From NCBI RefSeq assembly GCF_900156455.1, contig NZ_FTNQ01000002.1, forward strand, positions 62,001-126,000: a DNA stretch of 64,000 bases, in the 5' to 3' direction. Each line of letters begins with the position of its first letter. The first letter of the stretch is position 1. Positions 9,118 to 17,699 of the stretch are shown one piece after another. Made by a program: the position numbers and the translations under genes. The notes beneath the pieces were generated by a model that did not search any database, was not told the DNA's origin, and worked only from the letters and a program-made list of their open reading frames with translations. The DNA comes from Microbacterium sp. RURRCA19A (GTDB lineage Bacteria > Actinomycetota > Actinomycetes > Actinomycetales > Microbacteriaceae).

Positions 9118-9154
9118 CGAGAGCCCCGCCCGCACACGGCGGACGGGGCTCTCG
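9118..9154. terminator. Bidirectional terminator hairpin
   Basis: The arms CGAGAGCCCCG and CGGGGCTCTCG pair perfectly around a 15-nt loop region, between the convergent radical SAM and helicase genes. The stem is strong in both directions; no long T run follows, as is common in actinobacteria. Confidence 0.65.
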
Positions 9155-9163
9155 GGTCGAGGC

Positions 9164-11476
9164 TCAGGACGTGACGTCGGAGAGCTGACGACCCGCGAGC
9201 TCCTCGATGACGTCGTCACCGAGCTGCGTCTCCTCGAACGGCGCCTCGATCTCGGCGCGGTCCAGCAGCTCGGTCATGCGGCGGCGGCGCTGACGCGTGA
9301 TGAGCGTCACCACCGTGCCCCGACGACCGGCGCGACCGGTGCGGCCCGAGCGGTGCAGGTACGTCTTGTACTCGTCGGGGGCGTCCGCCTGGATGACCAG
9401 ATCGATGTCGTCGACATGGATGCCACGCGCGGCAACGTCGGTGGCGACGAGGACGTTCACGCGACCCGAGGTGAGCTTCTCGAGGTTGCGGGTGCGCTTC
9501 TGCTGGTTGAGGTCACCGTGCAGCGCGACCGCGGCGATACCGGCCTCATCGAACTGCTCGGCGAGCATCTCGGCGTACGCGCGAGTGCGGGCGAAGACGA
9601 GCGTCTTCCCCTCGCGGTCGACGAGCGAATCGAGGATCTGCGCCTTGTCGCGGTGCTCGATGACGAGGACGCGGTGCTCGATCGTGCTCGAGTCCTGGTC
9701 TTCGCCGGCGACCTCGTAGACGGCCGGCTCGACGAGGAACTCGTCGACGAGGGCCGCGACCTCACGGTCGAGCGTGGCCGAGAAGAGCAGCTTCTGGCTG
9801 CCGTCCGCGGTCGCGCGGAGGATGCGCTGCACCGGCTCGAGGAAACCGAGCTCGCACATGTGGTCGGCCTCGTCGAGCACCGCGATGCTCACGTCGGACA
9901 GATCGAGCTTGCCCTGATTGAGCAGGTCCTCGATGCGGCCCGGCGTGCCGATGACGATGTCGACGCCCTTCTTGAGCGCACCGACCTGACGAGCCTGCGG
10001 GACACCGCCGTACACCTGCGTGGTGAACAGGCCGACGCTGCGGGCGAGCTCCTGCACGGTGCGGTCGATCTGCAGCGCGAGCTCGCGCGTCGGGGCCATG
10101 ATGAGCGCCTTCGGGGCGCGGCCGAATTCGCGGCGCTTGCCCGCCTGAGCGCGCAGGATGCTCTCGACGAGCGGGGCGCCGAACGCGATGGTCTTGCCCG
10201 AGCCGGTGCGGCCGCGGGCAAGGACGTCGCGGCCCTCGAGGATGGGGGCGACGGTGGCGGCCTGGATCGGGAACGGGCTGGCGGCGCCCAGACCGGCGAG
10301 GGCGCGGACGATGTTGTCGCCCAGCCCCAGGTCGGCGAAGCCGGCGCCGGTCACGGTCGCGGCGTCCACGGCCTCGGCCTGAAGACGCTCGTGCACGACG
10401 TCGACGCGCTGCTCGTGCTCTGCCGAGCGCTTCGGAGTCGCGTTCCAATCGCTCCGGCTCGGACCGTCGGTGCGACGCGGACGGTCGCTGCGCTCGAACG
10501 AACGCGCGGGGCGCTCGTCACGAGCGGGACGGTCACTGCGGTCGAACGAACGCGCGGGGCGGTCCTCGAACGAACGGCGGGGACGGTCGTCGCGGTCGAA
10601 CGAACGAGCGGGCCGCTCGCTCCGATCGAACGAGCGAGCCGGGCGGTCGTCACGGGCCGGACGGTCGTCACGACGGTCGAAGGACCGCGCGGGGCGGTCG
10701 TCGAACGAACGCGCGGGGCGGTCCGAACGGTCGAACGAACGGGCCGTCCGGTCGTTCCGGTCGAACGAACGCGCAGGACGCTCGCTCCGGTCGAACGAAC
10801 GCGCGGGACGGTCATCACGCGCCGGACGGTCCGAACGGTCGAACGAACGGGCCGGACGGTCGTTCCGGTCGAACGAACGCGCGGGACGGTCATCGCGCGC
10901 CGGACGGTCCGAACGGTCGAACGAACGCGCAGGACGATCGTTCCGGTCGAACGAACGCGCGGGACGGTCATCGCGCGCCGGACGGTCCGAACGGTCGAAC
11001 GAACGGGCCGGCCGGTCGTTCCGGTCGAACGAACGCGCGGGACGATCGTTCCGGTCGAACGAACGGGCCGGACGGTCGTCGCGGGCCGGACGCTCGTCAC
11101 GACGGTCGAACGAACGCGCGGGACGCTCGCTCCGGTCGAACGAACGGGCCGGACGGTCGTTGCGGTCGAACGAACGCGCGGGCCGATCGTTCCGGTCGAA
11201 CGAACGCGCGGGACGCTCGTCGCCACGGGCCTGGTTCTGGATGCCACGGGCGTCGTCGCGGCCGACGCGGTCCTGCGCTGTCCACCGGCGCTTGGCCGGG
11301 GCGGCGTCCGCCTCGGGGGCACGGTAACCGCGGTGGCCGGGGCTCTTGCTGCCCGGCTTGGCGGGTGCTTCGCCGCCGGGGCGGCGCTTGCGGTCCTGGA
11401 ACGAGGTCTGGGCGCCGTAGCGGGGCTCGAAGTTCTTCGCGGCGCGACCGCCGGCGGGCTTCTTGTTCTTGGGCAT
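9164..11476 (-). CDS. DEAD-box RNA helicase with long RPARSFDR repeat domain
   Basis: ATP-dependent RNA helicase of 770 aa, about twice the usual core. Residues 1-80 are basic; residues about 84-332 are a low-complexity array of RPARSFDR-type units separated by ND, SD, SE or DD, rich in Arg and Asp. The core follows: FPIQAAT (Q motif, about 402), ARGRTGSGKT (Walker A, about 424), VLDEADHM (about 536), FSATL (about 565) and HRSGRTGRAGR (about 710). Such enzymes remodel RNA in ribosome assembly, decay or cold adaptation. The repeat region should be disordered and could bind RNA or drive condensates, by analogy with RGG/RS tails; this is inference. Arrays of this kind vary in copy number between strains. 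Confidence 0.92.
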   Translation of the reverse strand: MPKNKKPAGGRAAKNFEPRYGAQTSFQDRKRRPGGEAPAKPGSKSPGHRGYRAPEADAAPAKRRWTAQDRVGRDDARGIQNQARGDERPARSFDRNDRPARSFDRNDRPARSFDRSERPARSFDRRDERPARDDRPARSFDRNDRPARSFDRNDRPARSFDRSDRPARDDRPARSFDRNDRPARSFDRSDRPARDDRPARSFDRNDRPARSFDRSDRPARDDRPARSFDRSERPARSFDRNDRTARSFDRSDRPARSFDDRPARSFDRRDDRPARDDRPARSFDRSERPARSFDRDDRPRRSFEDRPARSFDRSDRPARDERPARSFERSDRPRRTDGPSRSDWNATPKRSAEHEQRVDVVHERLQAEAVDAATVTGAGFADLGLGDNIVRALAGLGAASPFPIQAATVAPILEGRDVLARGRTGSGKTIAFGAPLVESILRAQAGKRREFGRAPKALIMAPTRELALQIDRTVQELARSVGLFTTQVYGGVPQARQVGALKKGVDIVIGTPGRIEDLLNQGKLDLSDVSIAVLDEADHMCELGFLEPVQRILRATADGSQKLLFSATLDREVAALVDEFLVEPAVYEVAGEDQDSSTIEHRVLVIEHRDKAQILDSLVDREGKTLVFARTRAYAEMLAEQFDEAGIAAVALHGDLNQQKRTRNLEKLTSGRVNVLVATDVAARGIHVDDIDLVIQADAPDEYKTYLHRSGRTGRAGRRGTVVTLITRQRRRRMTELLDRAEIEAPFEETQLGDDVIEELAGRQLSDVTS
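10480..11225 (-). repeat. Coding tandem array (24-30 bp units) in helicase gene
   Basis: Degenerate direct repeats built on the codons for RPARSFDR plus a two-residue linker. Units are homogenised at DNA level (GGTCGAACGAACGCGCGGGACG and variants on the plus strand, quoted here in part), so unequal crossing-over or slippage is likely. Unit changes are multiples of three, which preserves the frame. Confidence 0.9.
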
Positions 11477-11837
11477 GAGTGACTTCCTGGGTTCTGTTCG
11501 CGCGAAACAGCGACACCGCGTGGCGGTGCGATTACCCGGACTGTCGTCGGCCGGGGGCCATTCACTGGAGATGGTCGAGGCCGCGATCGCGTCCTGTCCA
11601 TCGGCCCCTGAGACTCACAAACCCATCCGCATACGATGCGGTGTCTAGAGCCGACCGCCCGACATTACCGGTCGCGCCTGGGAATGGCATCCATGTCTTT
11701 GCCGTCTGCCCTCGTCCCACTTATCGCTGTCTGCGGGGCGCGGAAACGACCACGAGTGGGACATCCACCGTCATAAGTGGGACGAGGTCGGCATGACCAG
11801 CGCGCAGTGCCCACCCCCGCTGCCCGAAGATGGAACC
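11477..11837. other. Intergenic region between helicase and ABM-like gene
   Basis: 361 bp between divergent genes with no convincing coding sequence. It must hold the helicase promoter and 5' leader on the minus strand and the promoter of the 11838 gene. Its only clear structure is the inverted repeat at 11711-11786; a smaller dyad, CGCATACGATGCG, lies near 11627-11639. Confidence 0.5.
11711..11786. repeat. Intergenic inverted repeat, 14-bp perfect arms
   Basis: CTCGTCCCACTTAT (11711-11724) and ATAAGTGGGACGAG (11773-11786) are exact reverse complements, 48 bp apart, with a further GAGTGGGAC word between them. The size (76 bp) resembles the other palindromic elements of this window, but only one copy is present. 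Confidence 0.7.
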
Positions 11838-12461
11838 ATGGCAGAAACCGACGCCCACCCCATCACGGTGGCGATCGAGCGGCGCATCGACCCGACGCGC
11901 ATCGCCGAAGCGACCTCCTGGATGCAGGCCGGCACCGACCTCGCGACCGCCTTCCCGGGCTTCCTCGGCTCGGGGTGGGTGCGCGCGGGCGAAGACAGCG
12001 ACCTCTGGTACATGCTGTACCGCTTCCGTGACATCACGACGCTCGAAGGGTGGGAGACCTCGTCGCAGCGGCAGTGGTGGCTCGACTCGGGCCGCCCCTT
12101 CGCGCGGGAGGAGCGCGTCGAACGCCGGACGGGCATCGAGGGATGGTTCGACGCTCCGTTCGGCTCGGTCCTGGATGCCGTGGATGCCACGACCTCGCCC
12201 GTGCAGCAGCCGGTGCCCGCCGCTCCCCCGCGGTGGAAGCAGGCCGTCACCATCTGGGTCGGCTTCTTCCCCACGAACCTGCTGGCCAGCTGGCTGCTCG
12301 GGTTCGTCCCGGGCTTCGCCGAGATCCCGCTGCCGCTGCGCGTGCTGTGCACGACGGTGCTGCTGACGCCGGTGATGACGTACGCGGTGCTTCCGTGGGT
12401 GACGCGACTCCTGCGACCCTGGTTGCAACGCCCGCCCCGTCCTCGAAAGGCCGCCCCATGA
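11838..12461 (+). CDS. ABM-like domain protein with C-terminal membrane segments
   Basis: 207 aa. Residues 1-105 look like an antibiotic-biosynthesis-monooxygenase (ferredoxin-like, COG3224-type) domain, with VAIERRIDPTRIAEATSW at the start and many Trp residues. After a Pro-rich linker, two hydrophobic helices (about 137-160 and 168-190) anchor it in the membrane. Related proteins are often listed as monooxygenases but no catalytic role is proven. Its stop overlaps the start of the aldose epimerase gene (ATGA), suggesting co-transcription. Confidence 0.7.
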   Translation: MAETDAHPITVAIERRIDPTRIAEATSWMQAGTDLATAFPGFLGSGWVRAGEDSDLWYMLYRFRDITTLEGWETSSQRQWWLDSGRPFAREERVERRTGIEGWFDAPFGSVLDAVDATTSPVQQPVPAAPPRWKQAVTIWVGFFPTNLLASWLLGFVPGFAEIPLPLRVLCTTVLLTPVMTYAVLPWVTRLLRPWLQRPPRPRKAAP

Positions 12462-13363
12462 CCGCCGACCCCACCGGCCACCGCTTCCGCCTCCGCGGCC
12501 CCCGCTCCTCCGCCGAGATCGCGCAGGTGGGCGCGGCGCTGCGCGCCCTCACCGTCGACGGCGTCGACCTCGTTCCGCGCTACGCCGACGACGTCCCGAC
12601 GCCGGCGGCATCCGGGGTCGTCCTGGTCCCGTGGCCCAATCGCATCCGCGACGGCAAGTACACCTTCGGGGGCGTGGACCGGCAGCTCGCGATCAGCGAG
12701 CCGGCGTTCGGCAACGCCAGCCACGGTCTCCTCCGCTTCGGTTCCTACACCGCCGCCGAGCAGACCGACGAACGCCTCGTGCTCACCGCCGACGTCGTGC
12801 CGCAGACCGGCTACCCCTTCCACCTGCGCACGCGCGTCACCTACACCCTCCTTTCCGACGGCCTGCACGTGGAGCACCACATCGAGAACGTCGGTGCCGA
12901 CACCGCTCCGGTGGCGCTCGGCATCCATCCGTACCTGCAGATCGGCGGGGTCCCCACCGAAGAGCTCGTCGTGCGATCGACGGGGACGACGACACTCGTC
13001 CTGGACGACCGCAAGCTCCCGATCGACGAGGTTCCGGTCGACGGGGCCACCGACCTCCGCGCGGGTCGCCGCCTCGGCGACGTCACCCTCGACAACGCTT
13101 ATCGCGGCCTGGAACGGGATGCCGAGGGGCGGGCGCGCCACACCCTCACGGCGCCCGACGGGCGGGCGGTGGAACTCTGGCAGGACGCGGGCTTCGCGTG
13201 GGTGCAGGTCTTCACCACCGATCGCTACCCGGGGAACGCTCTGGCGGTCGCGATCGAACCGATGACCGCGCCGTCGAATTCTTTCGCGTCCGGAGTGGAC
13301 CTCGTGTCCCTTCCGCCGGGCGGTGAAATGCGTCGCGAATGGGGCGTTTCTTACCGCGAATGA
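12458..13363 (+). CDS. Aldose 1-epimerase family protein
   Basis: Mutarotase-like enzyme of 301 aa that interconverts alpha and beta anomers of sugars. The beta-sandwich signature residues are visible: the first His in NASHGLLRF (about 85), the second in LGIHPYLQI (about 152) and the catalytic Glu in VAIEPMTAPSN near residue 269. The ATG overlaps the upstream stop. Actinobacterial relatives have varied sugar specificity, so galactose is not implied. Confidence 0.87.
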   Translation: MTADPTGHRFRLRGPRSSAEIAQVGAALRALTVDGVDLVPRYADDVPTPAASGVVLVPWPNRIRDGKYTFGGVDRQLAISEPAFGNASHGLLRFGSYTAAEQTDERLVLTADVVPQTGYPFHLRTRVTYTLLSDGLHVEHHIENVGADTAPVALGIHPYLQIGGVPTEELVVRSTGTTTLVLDDRKLPIDEVPVDGATDLRAGRRLGDVTLDNAYRGLERDAEGRARHTLTAPDGRAVELWQDAGFAWVQVFTTDRYPGNALAVAIEPMTAPSNSFASGVDLVSLPPGGEMRREWGVSYRE

Positions 13364-13368
13364 GGCTC

Positions 13369-13390
13369 TTGTCCCCCAAATGGGGGACAA
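13369..13390. promoter_or_regulatory. Perfect 22-bp palindrome after the epimerase gene
   Basis: TTGTCCCCCA and TGGGGGACAA flank a central AA, 5 bp past the epimerase stop. The centre is too tight for an ideal RNA hairpin, though a shorter stem with a four-base loop could form, so both an operator and a terminator are possible. The DUF998 gene starts 209 bp downstream. Confidence 0.55.
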
Positions 13391-13599
13391 CGAATTTCGC
13401 ATACGATCTGGGGAATTGGCAGGCAAGACCTTTCCTATGAGGCCGCGGGGAAAGTTACCATTCCCTTGACGGATTCCGTCGCCGCCGGGGAGACCGAGGA
13501 CCATCGTTCCCTCGGCCGAATACCCGAATGAGCCGACGGGGGCTGGGGGTCTCGCGGTGTGGGGGGACACCCGATCCGTCCACGACGAAAGTGCCCGAC

Positions 13600-14670
13600 A
13601 TGAGCATCGCGGTCCGTCCCACCCCTTCTGTCACGATCCCCGTCTGGGCGCGGCGCCTGCCCCGTCGATTCGACGAGATCCCCACCATGCATCTCGCCGG
13701 GCTCGTGCTCGTCGTTCTCGTCGGCGGCATCCTGGCGTCGATCCTCACCACGAGCGACCCGCTCTGGTGGCAGCTGCACTTCAGCCAGCTCGGCACGTTC
13801 CACGACCTCTCGGCCGCCTTCTTCAACACGACCCTCAAGGTCGGCGGATCACTGGTCGTCGTCTACGCCGTCCGCGTCCGACGGGATCTCCGCCGGCTCG
13901 GCCGGCGTGCGGGGCGCCGCGGGGCACCCACGGCCGCGGCGTTCTTCCTCACCGTGATCGGTGTCAACCTCGCCCTCGTCGGATGCGTCCCGCTCAACAC
14001 CGACAAAGACCTGCACGACAAGGTCGCCGGGATGATGGTCCTCGGCTTCGCGGCGCTCCTGCTCACCTCGCCGTTCCTGCTGCACCGACTCCCGAAGCGC
14101 CTCGTGATCTCGACGTCCGTGGTGTTCGTGTTCCTGTTCGCCGGCGCCTGGCTGTTCGTGACGGCGACGATCAACCTCGCCCTGTTCGAGGTCATCGCCT
14201 TCAGCGCCATGTTCGCGTGGTCGGGCGTGTTCACCCACTGCCTCAGCGGAGTCGCGGCGCGCAGCGCCGTCACGCCCGCCGCCGAGACGGCCGCCGCCGT
14301 CGCGCCGCGCCCCCTGCCGACGCGCACCGACGTCGCCGTGGCGACTCTCGCGTCGCGGCCGTCGCGTCGCACGCGCACGGCGCTCGCCGGCACCGGTCGG
14401 GCGCGTCCGAGCCTCGCCCGACGCCGTCCGGCGATCGTCAGTGGCCCTCGCGCAGCTGTCGCCGGCTCAGCGGGTGCTCGCCCGTCGGGTGCTCGCCCGT
14501 CGGGGGCTCCGCCGCGCCTGCGTCCGGCGTCGATGTCGCCGCGCGGCGCGCGACCCGCCGCTCCCGGGCTCCCTCGACGAGGTTGTACAGGGTCGGCAGC
14601 ACGAGCAGCGTCAGGAACGTCGACGACACGAGTCCGCCGATCACCACGACGGCCAGCGGCTGCGAGATGA
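13600..14670 (+). CDS. DUF998 family membrane protein with unusual C-terminal extension
   Basis: Integral membrane protein; residues 25-225 contain about six hydrophobic helices typical of DUF998 (unknown function). ATG 13600 is preferred; an in-frame ATG at 13528 would add a non-hydrophobic leader. After about residue 230 the chain becomes a 125-residue Arg/Ala/Pro-rich tail that runs 233 bp into the convergent RND pump gene on the other strand. Such a tail is not part of the family, so the normal stop was probably lost by mutation or frameshift. The N-terminal domain call is firmer than the end coordinate. Confidence 0.65.
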   Translation: MSIAVRPTPSVTIPVWARRLPRRFDEIPTMHLAGLVLVVLVGGILASILTTSDPLWWQLHFSQLGTFHDLSAAFFNTTLKVGGSLVVVYAVRVRRDLRRLGRRAGRRGAPTAAAFFLTVIGVNLALVGCVPLNTDKDLHDKVAGMMVLGFAALLLTSPFLLHRLPKRLVISTSVVFVFLFAGAWLFVTATINLALFEVIAFSAMFAWSGVFTHCLSGVAARSAVTPAAETAAAVAPRPLPTRTDVAVATLASRPSRRTRTALAGTGRARPSLARRRPAIVSGPRAAVAGSAGARPSGARPSGAPPRLRPASMSPRGARPAAPGLPRRGCTGSAARAASGTSTTRVRRSPRRPAAAR

Positions 14671-17617
14671 AGCCCCCGTGTCCGGTGATGCCCAACGCCA
14701 TCGGCACGAGCGCGAAGATCGCCGCGAGCGCGGTCATCAGGATCGGACGCAGTCGGCGTGAGCCGCCCACGACGGTGGCCTCGAAGACGCTGAGTCCGCG
14801 CGCGCGATACTGATTCACCAGGTCGATGAGGACGATGGCATTCGTGACGACGATGCCGACGAGCATCAGGGCGCCGATCATGCCGGCCACCCCGAGCGGA
14901 ACGCCCGTGATCGCCAGCATGAGGATCGCGCCCGTGGCGGCGAAGGGCACGGACACGAGCAGCTCGAGCGGCTGACGCAGCGACTTGAAGGTCGCGACCA
15001 TGACGACGTAGACGATGAGGATCGCCGCCAGCAGCGCGAGACCGAGCTGCCCGAAGGCGTCCTGCTGGTTGGTCACGACACCGCCGAGCTTCGCGGTGGC
15101 GCCGTCGGGGAGCGACACGTCCGCCAGGGCGTCGCGCACGCTCGCCGAGGAGCTGCTGAGGTTGTCGGTCGTCGGGGTGACGGTCACCGTGGCCGTTCGC
15201 AGGCCCCGCGACGTGGTGATGGTCGGGGGCGTCTGGCTCGTCTCGACCGTCGCGATCTCGTCGAGTCGCACCGCACCGCGCGCGGTGGGGATCTTGAGCG
15301 CCTTGAGCGTGTCGATCGTGGTGGGCGGGTCGTCCGACGCGATGTACACGCTGAGGCCGCGCCCGTCGATCTCGACGGTGCCCGCCTGGCGCGGCTGCAT
15401 CGCACCCGAGACGAGCGCCCCCACGGTGCGCTCCGAGAGTCCGCGCTCGGCGGCGGCATCCCGGTCCACGCGGACGGAGACGAACGGCAACGAGGCCGAC
15501 AGGCTGCTGGACACCTGCCCGATGCCGTCGCGCCCCTGGAGCCCCGCGACCACCGCGTCGGTGGCCTGCTGGAGACCGTCAGCATCGGCGGCGGTCACGT
15601 CGACGGTGATGTCGGTCGAGCCGAAGCCGCTGCCCTGGGCGCTGACCTCGATGTCGCCCGCGTCGGCGATGTCGGACACGGCGGTGCGGACACGCTCACG
15701 GAGGTCGACCTGGTCGACCCCGGCCTCCGACGTGATCGAGTAGGTGATGCCCGATCCGCCGCCCGAGAAGGCGTCGCGCAGCGCGGAGCCGCTGGAGCCG
15801 ATGGAGGTCTGCACGGTCTCGACGCCGGGGATGTCGCGCAGCACGGCCTCCACCTTCTGAGCGGCGGCGTCCTCGGCGGTGAGGCTCGGCGCCGAACCGA
15901 TCTTCTGGGTCACCGTGAACGTGTTCTGTCCCGAGTCACCCAGGAAGTCGGTCTTGAGGAGGGGGACGGATGCCACGGTGCCGGCGAGCACGAGGACCGC
16001 GAGCCCGAGTGTGACCCAGGAGTGCCGGAGGGTCCAGCTGAGGATCGGGACGTACGCCTTCTGCAGACGCGAGGGCGGGGCCGTCGGCGACTCGGGATCG
16101 ACCGGGTTGCCCTCGGCATCCCGGATCACCTTCCCCGGCTTGAGGAACCAGGAGGCGAGCACGGGCACGATCGTCAAGGACACCAGGAGCGACGCGGTCA
16201 TCGCGATCGTCACGGTGAGCGCGAACGGCCGGAACAGTTCGCCGGTGACGTCACCGACGAACGCGATGGGGAGGAAGACGGCGACGGAGGTGATCGTGGA
16301 CGCCGTGATGGCGGCCGCGACCTCGCGCACGGCGCGGATGATCGTGGGGATCTTCTCGGCGTCGCCGACGTAGTGCCGCTTGATGTTCTCGATGACGACG
16401 ATGGAGTCGTCGACGACGCGCCCGATCGCGATCGTGAGGGCGCCGAGGGTGAGGACGTTGAGCGAATAGCCGAACGCCTGGAGCCCGACGAAGGTCACCA
16501 GGACGCTGGTGGGGATCGAGATGGCCGTGACGAGCGTCGAGCGCACCGACATCAGGAAGATGAGGATGATGATGACGGCGAAGACGAGTCCGAGCAGGCC
16601 CTCCTGCGCGAGCGCCTCGATCGACTGCTCCACGAACGGAGCCTGATCGAAGACGACCGTGAAGGTGGCGCCGTTGAGGGAGGATTCGAGGTCGGGGATC
16701 GCCGCCCGCACGGCCTTCGAGACGTCGACGGTGTTGGCCGCCGGGAGCTTCGTGACCGCGATCGTGAGCGCGGGCTCGCCGTTGACCCGCGACAGGGTCG
16801 TGACCGGGTCGGACTGCTGCGCGACGGTGGCGACGTCGCCGATCGTCGTCTGCCCGGCGGCCGCCTGGGCGGCGTCGGTGGGGACGAGCGGGAGCGCGGT
16901 GATCTCGTCGACGCTGGTGAGCTTCGCGCCGGTCTGGACCGTCAGGGTCTGGTCGCCCTCGCCGACGGATCCGCCGGGGAACAGCGCTCCGTTCGCCTCG
17001 AGTGCGTCGTTGATCGCCTGCTGGCTGAACCCGCGTTCGCCCAGGCGCGTCGGGTCGGGCGTGATCGTGACGCGCTGGCCGGTGCCGCCGACCACCTGCG
17101 CGGCGTTCACGCCCTTCACGTCCTCGAGCGCCGGCACTACGACCGATTCCAGCGTCGACTGGATGGTCTGCGCGTCGGAGTAGCCGGTGACGGCGAGTTG
17201 GATGACGGGGAAGTCGTCGATGCTCGCGGATGCCACGGTCGTGTCGGCCGAGTCGGGCAGCTGGTCCTTGATCCGGGCGATCGCCGCGAGGATCTTCTGC
17301 TGCGCGGCGGCCAGATCGGTGCCGTAGGTGAAGGATGCCGAGACGATCGAGGAGTTCGTCGTGCTCGTGGCCGTCGTGGATTCCAGGCCCTCGACGCCGC
17401 GGATCGCGCCTTCGATCGGGGTCGACACGTCGGCCTCGACGACCTCGGGCGAAGCACCCGGGTAGGTCGTGACGACCGCGAGCTGCGGGAACTCGATCGA
17501 GGGGATCAGCTCCTGCTTGAGGTTCGTCAGAGCGAGCCCGCCGAACACCGCGGCGACGATCGTGATGAGCGCGATGAGCGCTCTGTTGCGGAGGCTCAGG
17601 ACGGCCAGATACGACAC
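14438..17617 (-). CDS. RND (AcrB-type) efflux transporter permease
   Basis: Proton-driven exporter of 1059 aa with the RND layout: one N-terminal helix (12-31), a large extracytoplasmic loop, a helix cluster including VVDDSIVVIENI (the Asp pair of the proton relay), a second loop, and a final helix cluster ending with SQPLAVVVIGGL. Gram-positive RND pumps (SwrC/YerP type) export lipopeptides, lipids or drugs without an outer-membrane channel. It is monocistronic. A perfect palindrome 24 bp upstream of the ATG suggests control by a dimeric repressor. Its last 78 codons overlap the convergent DUF998 reading frame; the tail contains a duplicated TGEHP. Confidence 0.92.
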   Translation of the reverse strand: MSYLAVLSLRNRALIALITIVAAVFGGLALTNLKQELIPSIEFPQLAVVTTYPGASPEVVEADVSTPIEGAIRGVEGLESTTATSTTNSSIVSASFTYGTDLAAAQQKILAAIARIKDQLPDSADTTVASASIDDFPVIQLAVTGYSDAQTIQSTLESVVVPALEDVKGVNAAQVVGGTGQRVTITPDPTRLGERGFSQQAINDALEANGALFPGGSVGEGDQTLTVQTGAKLTSVDEITALPLVPTDAAQAAAGQTTIGDVATVAQQSDPVTTLSRVNGEPALTIAVTKLPAANTVDVSKAVRAAIPDLESSLNGATFTVVFDQAPFVEQSIEALAQEGLLGLVFAVIIILIFLMSVRSTLVTAISIPTSVLVTFVGLQAFGYSLNVLTLGALTIAIGRVVDDSIVVIENIKRHYVGDAEKIPTIIRAVREVAAAITASTITSVAVFLPIAFVGDVTGELFRPFALTVTIAMTASLLVSLTIVPVLASWFLKPGKVIRDAEGNPVDPESPTAPPSRLQKAYVPILSWTLRHSWVTLGLAVLVLAGTVASVPLLKTDFLGDSGQNTFTVTQKIGSAPSLTAEDAAAQKVEAVLRDIPGVETVQTSIGSSGSALRDAFSGGGSGITYSITSEAGVDQVDLRERVRTAVSDIADAGDIEVSAQGSGFGSTDITVDVTAADADGLQQATDAVVAGLQGRDGIGQVSSSLSASLPFVSVRVDRDAAAERGLSERTVGALVSGAMQPRQAGTVEIDGRGLSVYIASDDPPTTIDTLKALKIPTARGAVRLDEIATVETSQTPPTITTSRGLRTATVTVTPTTDNLSSSSASVRDALADVSLPDGATAKLGGVVTNQQDAFGQLGLALLAAILIVYVVMVATFKSLRQPLELLVSVPFAATGAILMLAITGVPLGVAGMIGALMLVGIVVTNAIVLIDLVNQYRARGLSVFEATVVGGSRRLRPILMTALAAIFALVPMALGITGHGGFISQPLAVVVIGGLVSSTFLTLLVLPTLYNLVEGARERRVARRAATSTPDAGAAEPPTGEHPTGEHPLSRRQLREGH

Positions 17618-17640
17618 GCGGGGCCTTTCGGGTCGACCGA

Positions 17641-17662
17641 CTCGATACAGGACTGTATCGAG
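17641..17662 (-). promoter_or_regulatory. Perfect 22-bp operator-like palindrome upstream of RND pump
   Basis: CTCGATACAG-GA-CTGTATCGAG, exact 10-bp arms with a 2-bp centre. The minus strand reads TACAGT within it, a possible -10, so a bound TetR-type dimer would cover the promoter. The cognate regulator is not adjacent. The left half recurs at 20988-20997. Confidence 0.75.
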
Positions 17663-17699
17663 GGCCAGTATCCCACGGCATCCGGCCGCCGAAGCCCGC

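Noticed and set aside
10480..11225. CRISPR-like array of regularly spaced repeats
   Set aside because: Units are contiguous, in frame and inside a coding region, with no unique spacers and no cas genes.
9353..11482. Long plus-strand frames over the helicase gene with repeated RTRGTV or RSNERAG units
   Set aside because: They mirror the helicase coding repeats in other frames; the helicase has a full set of DEAD-box motifs.
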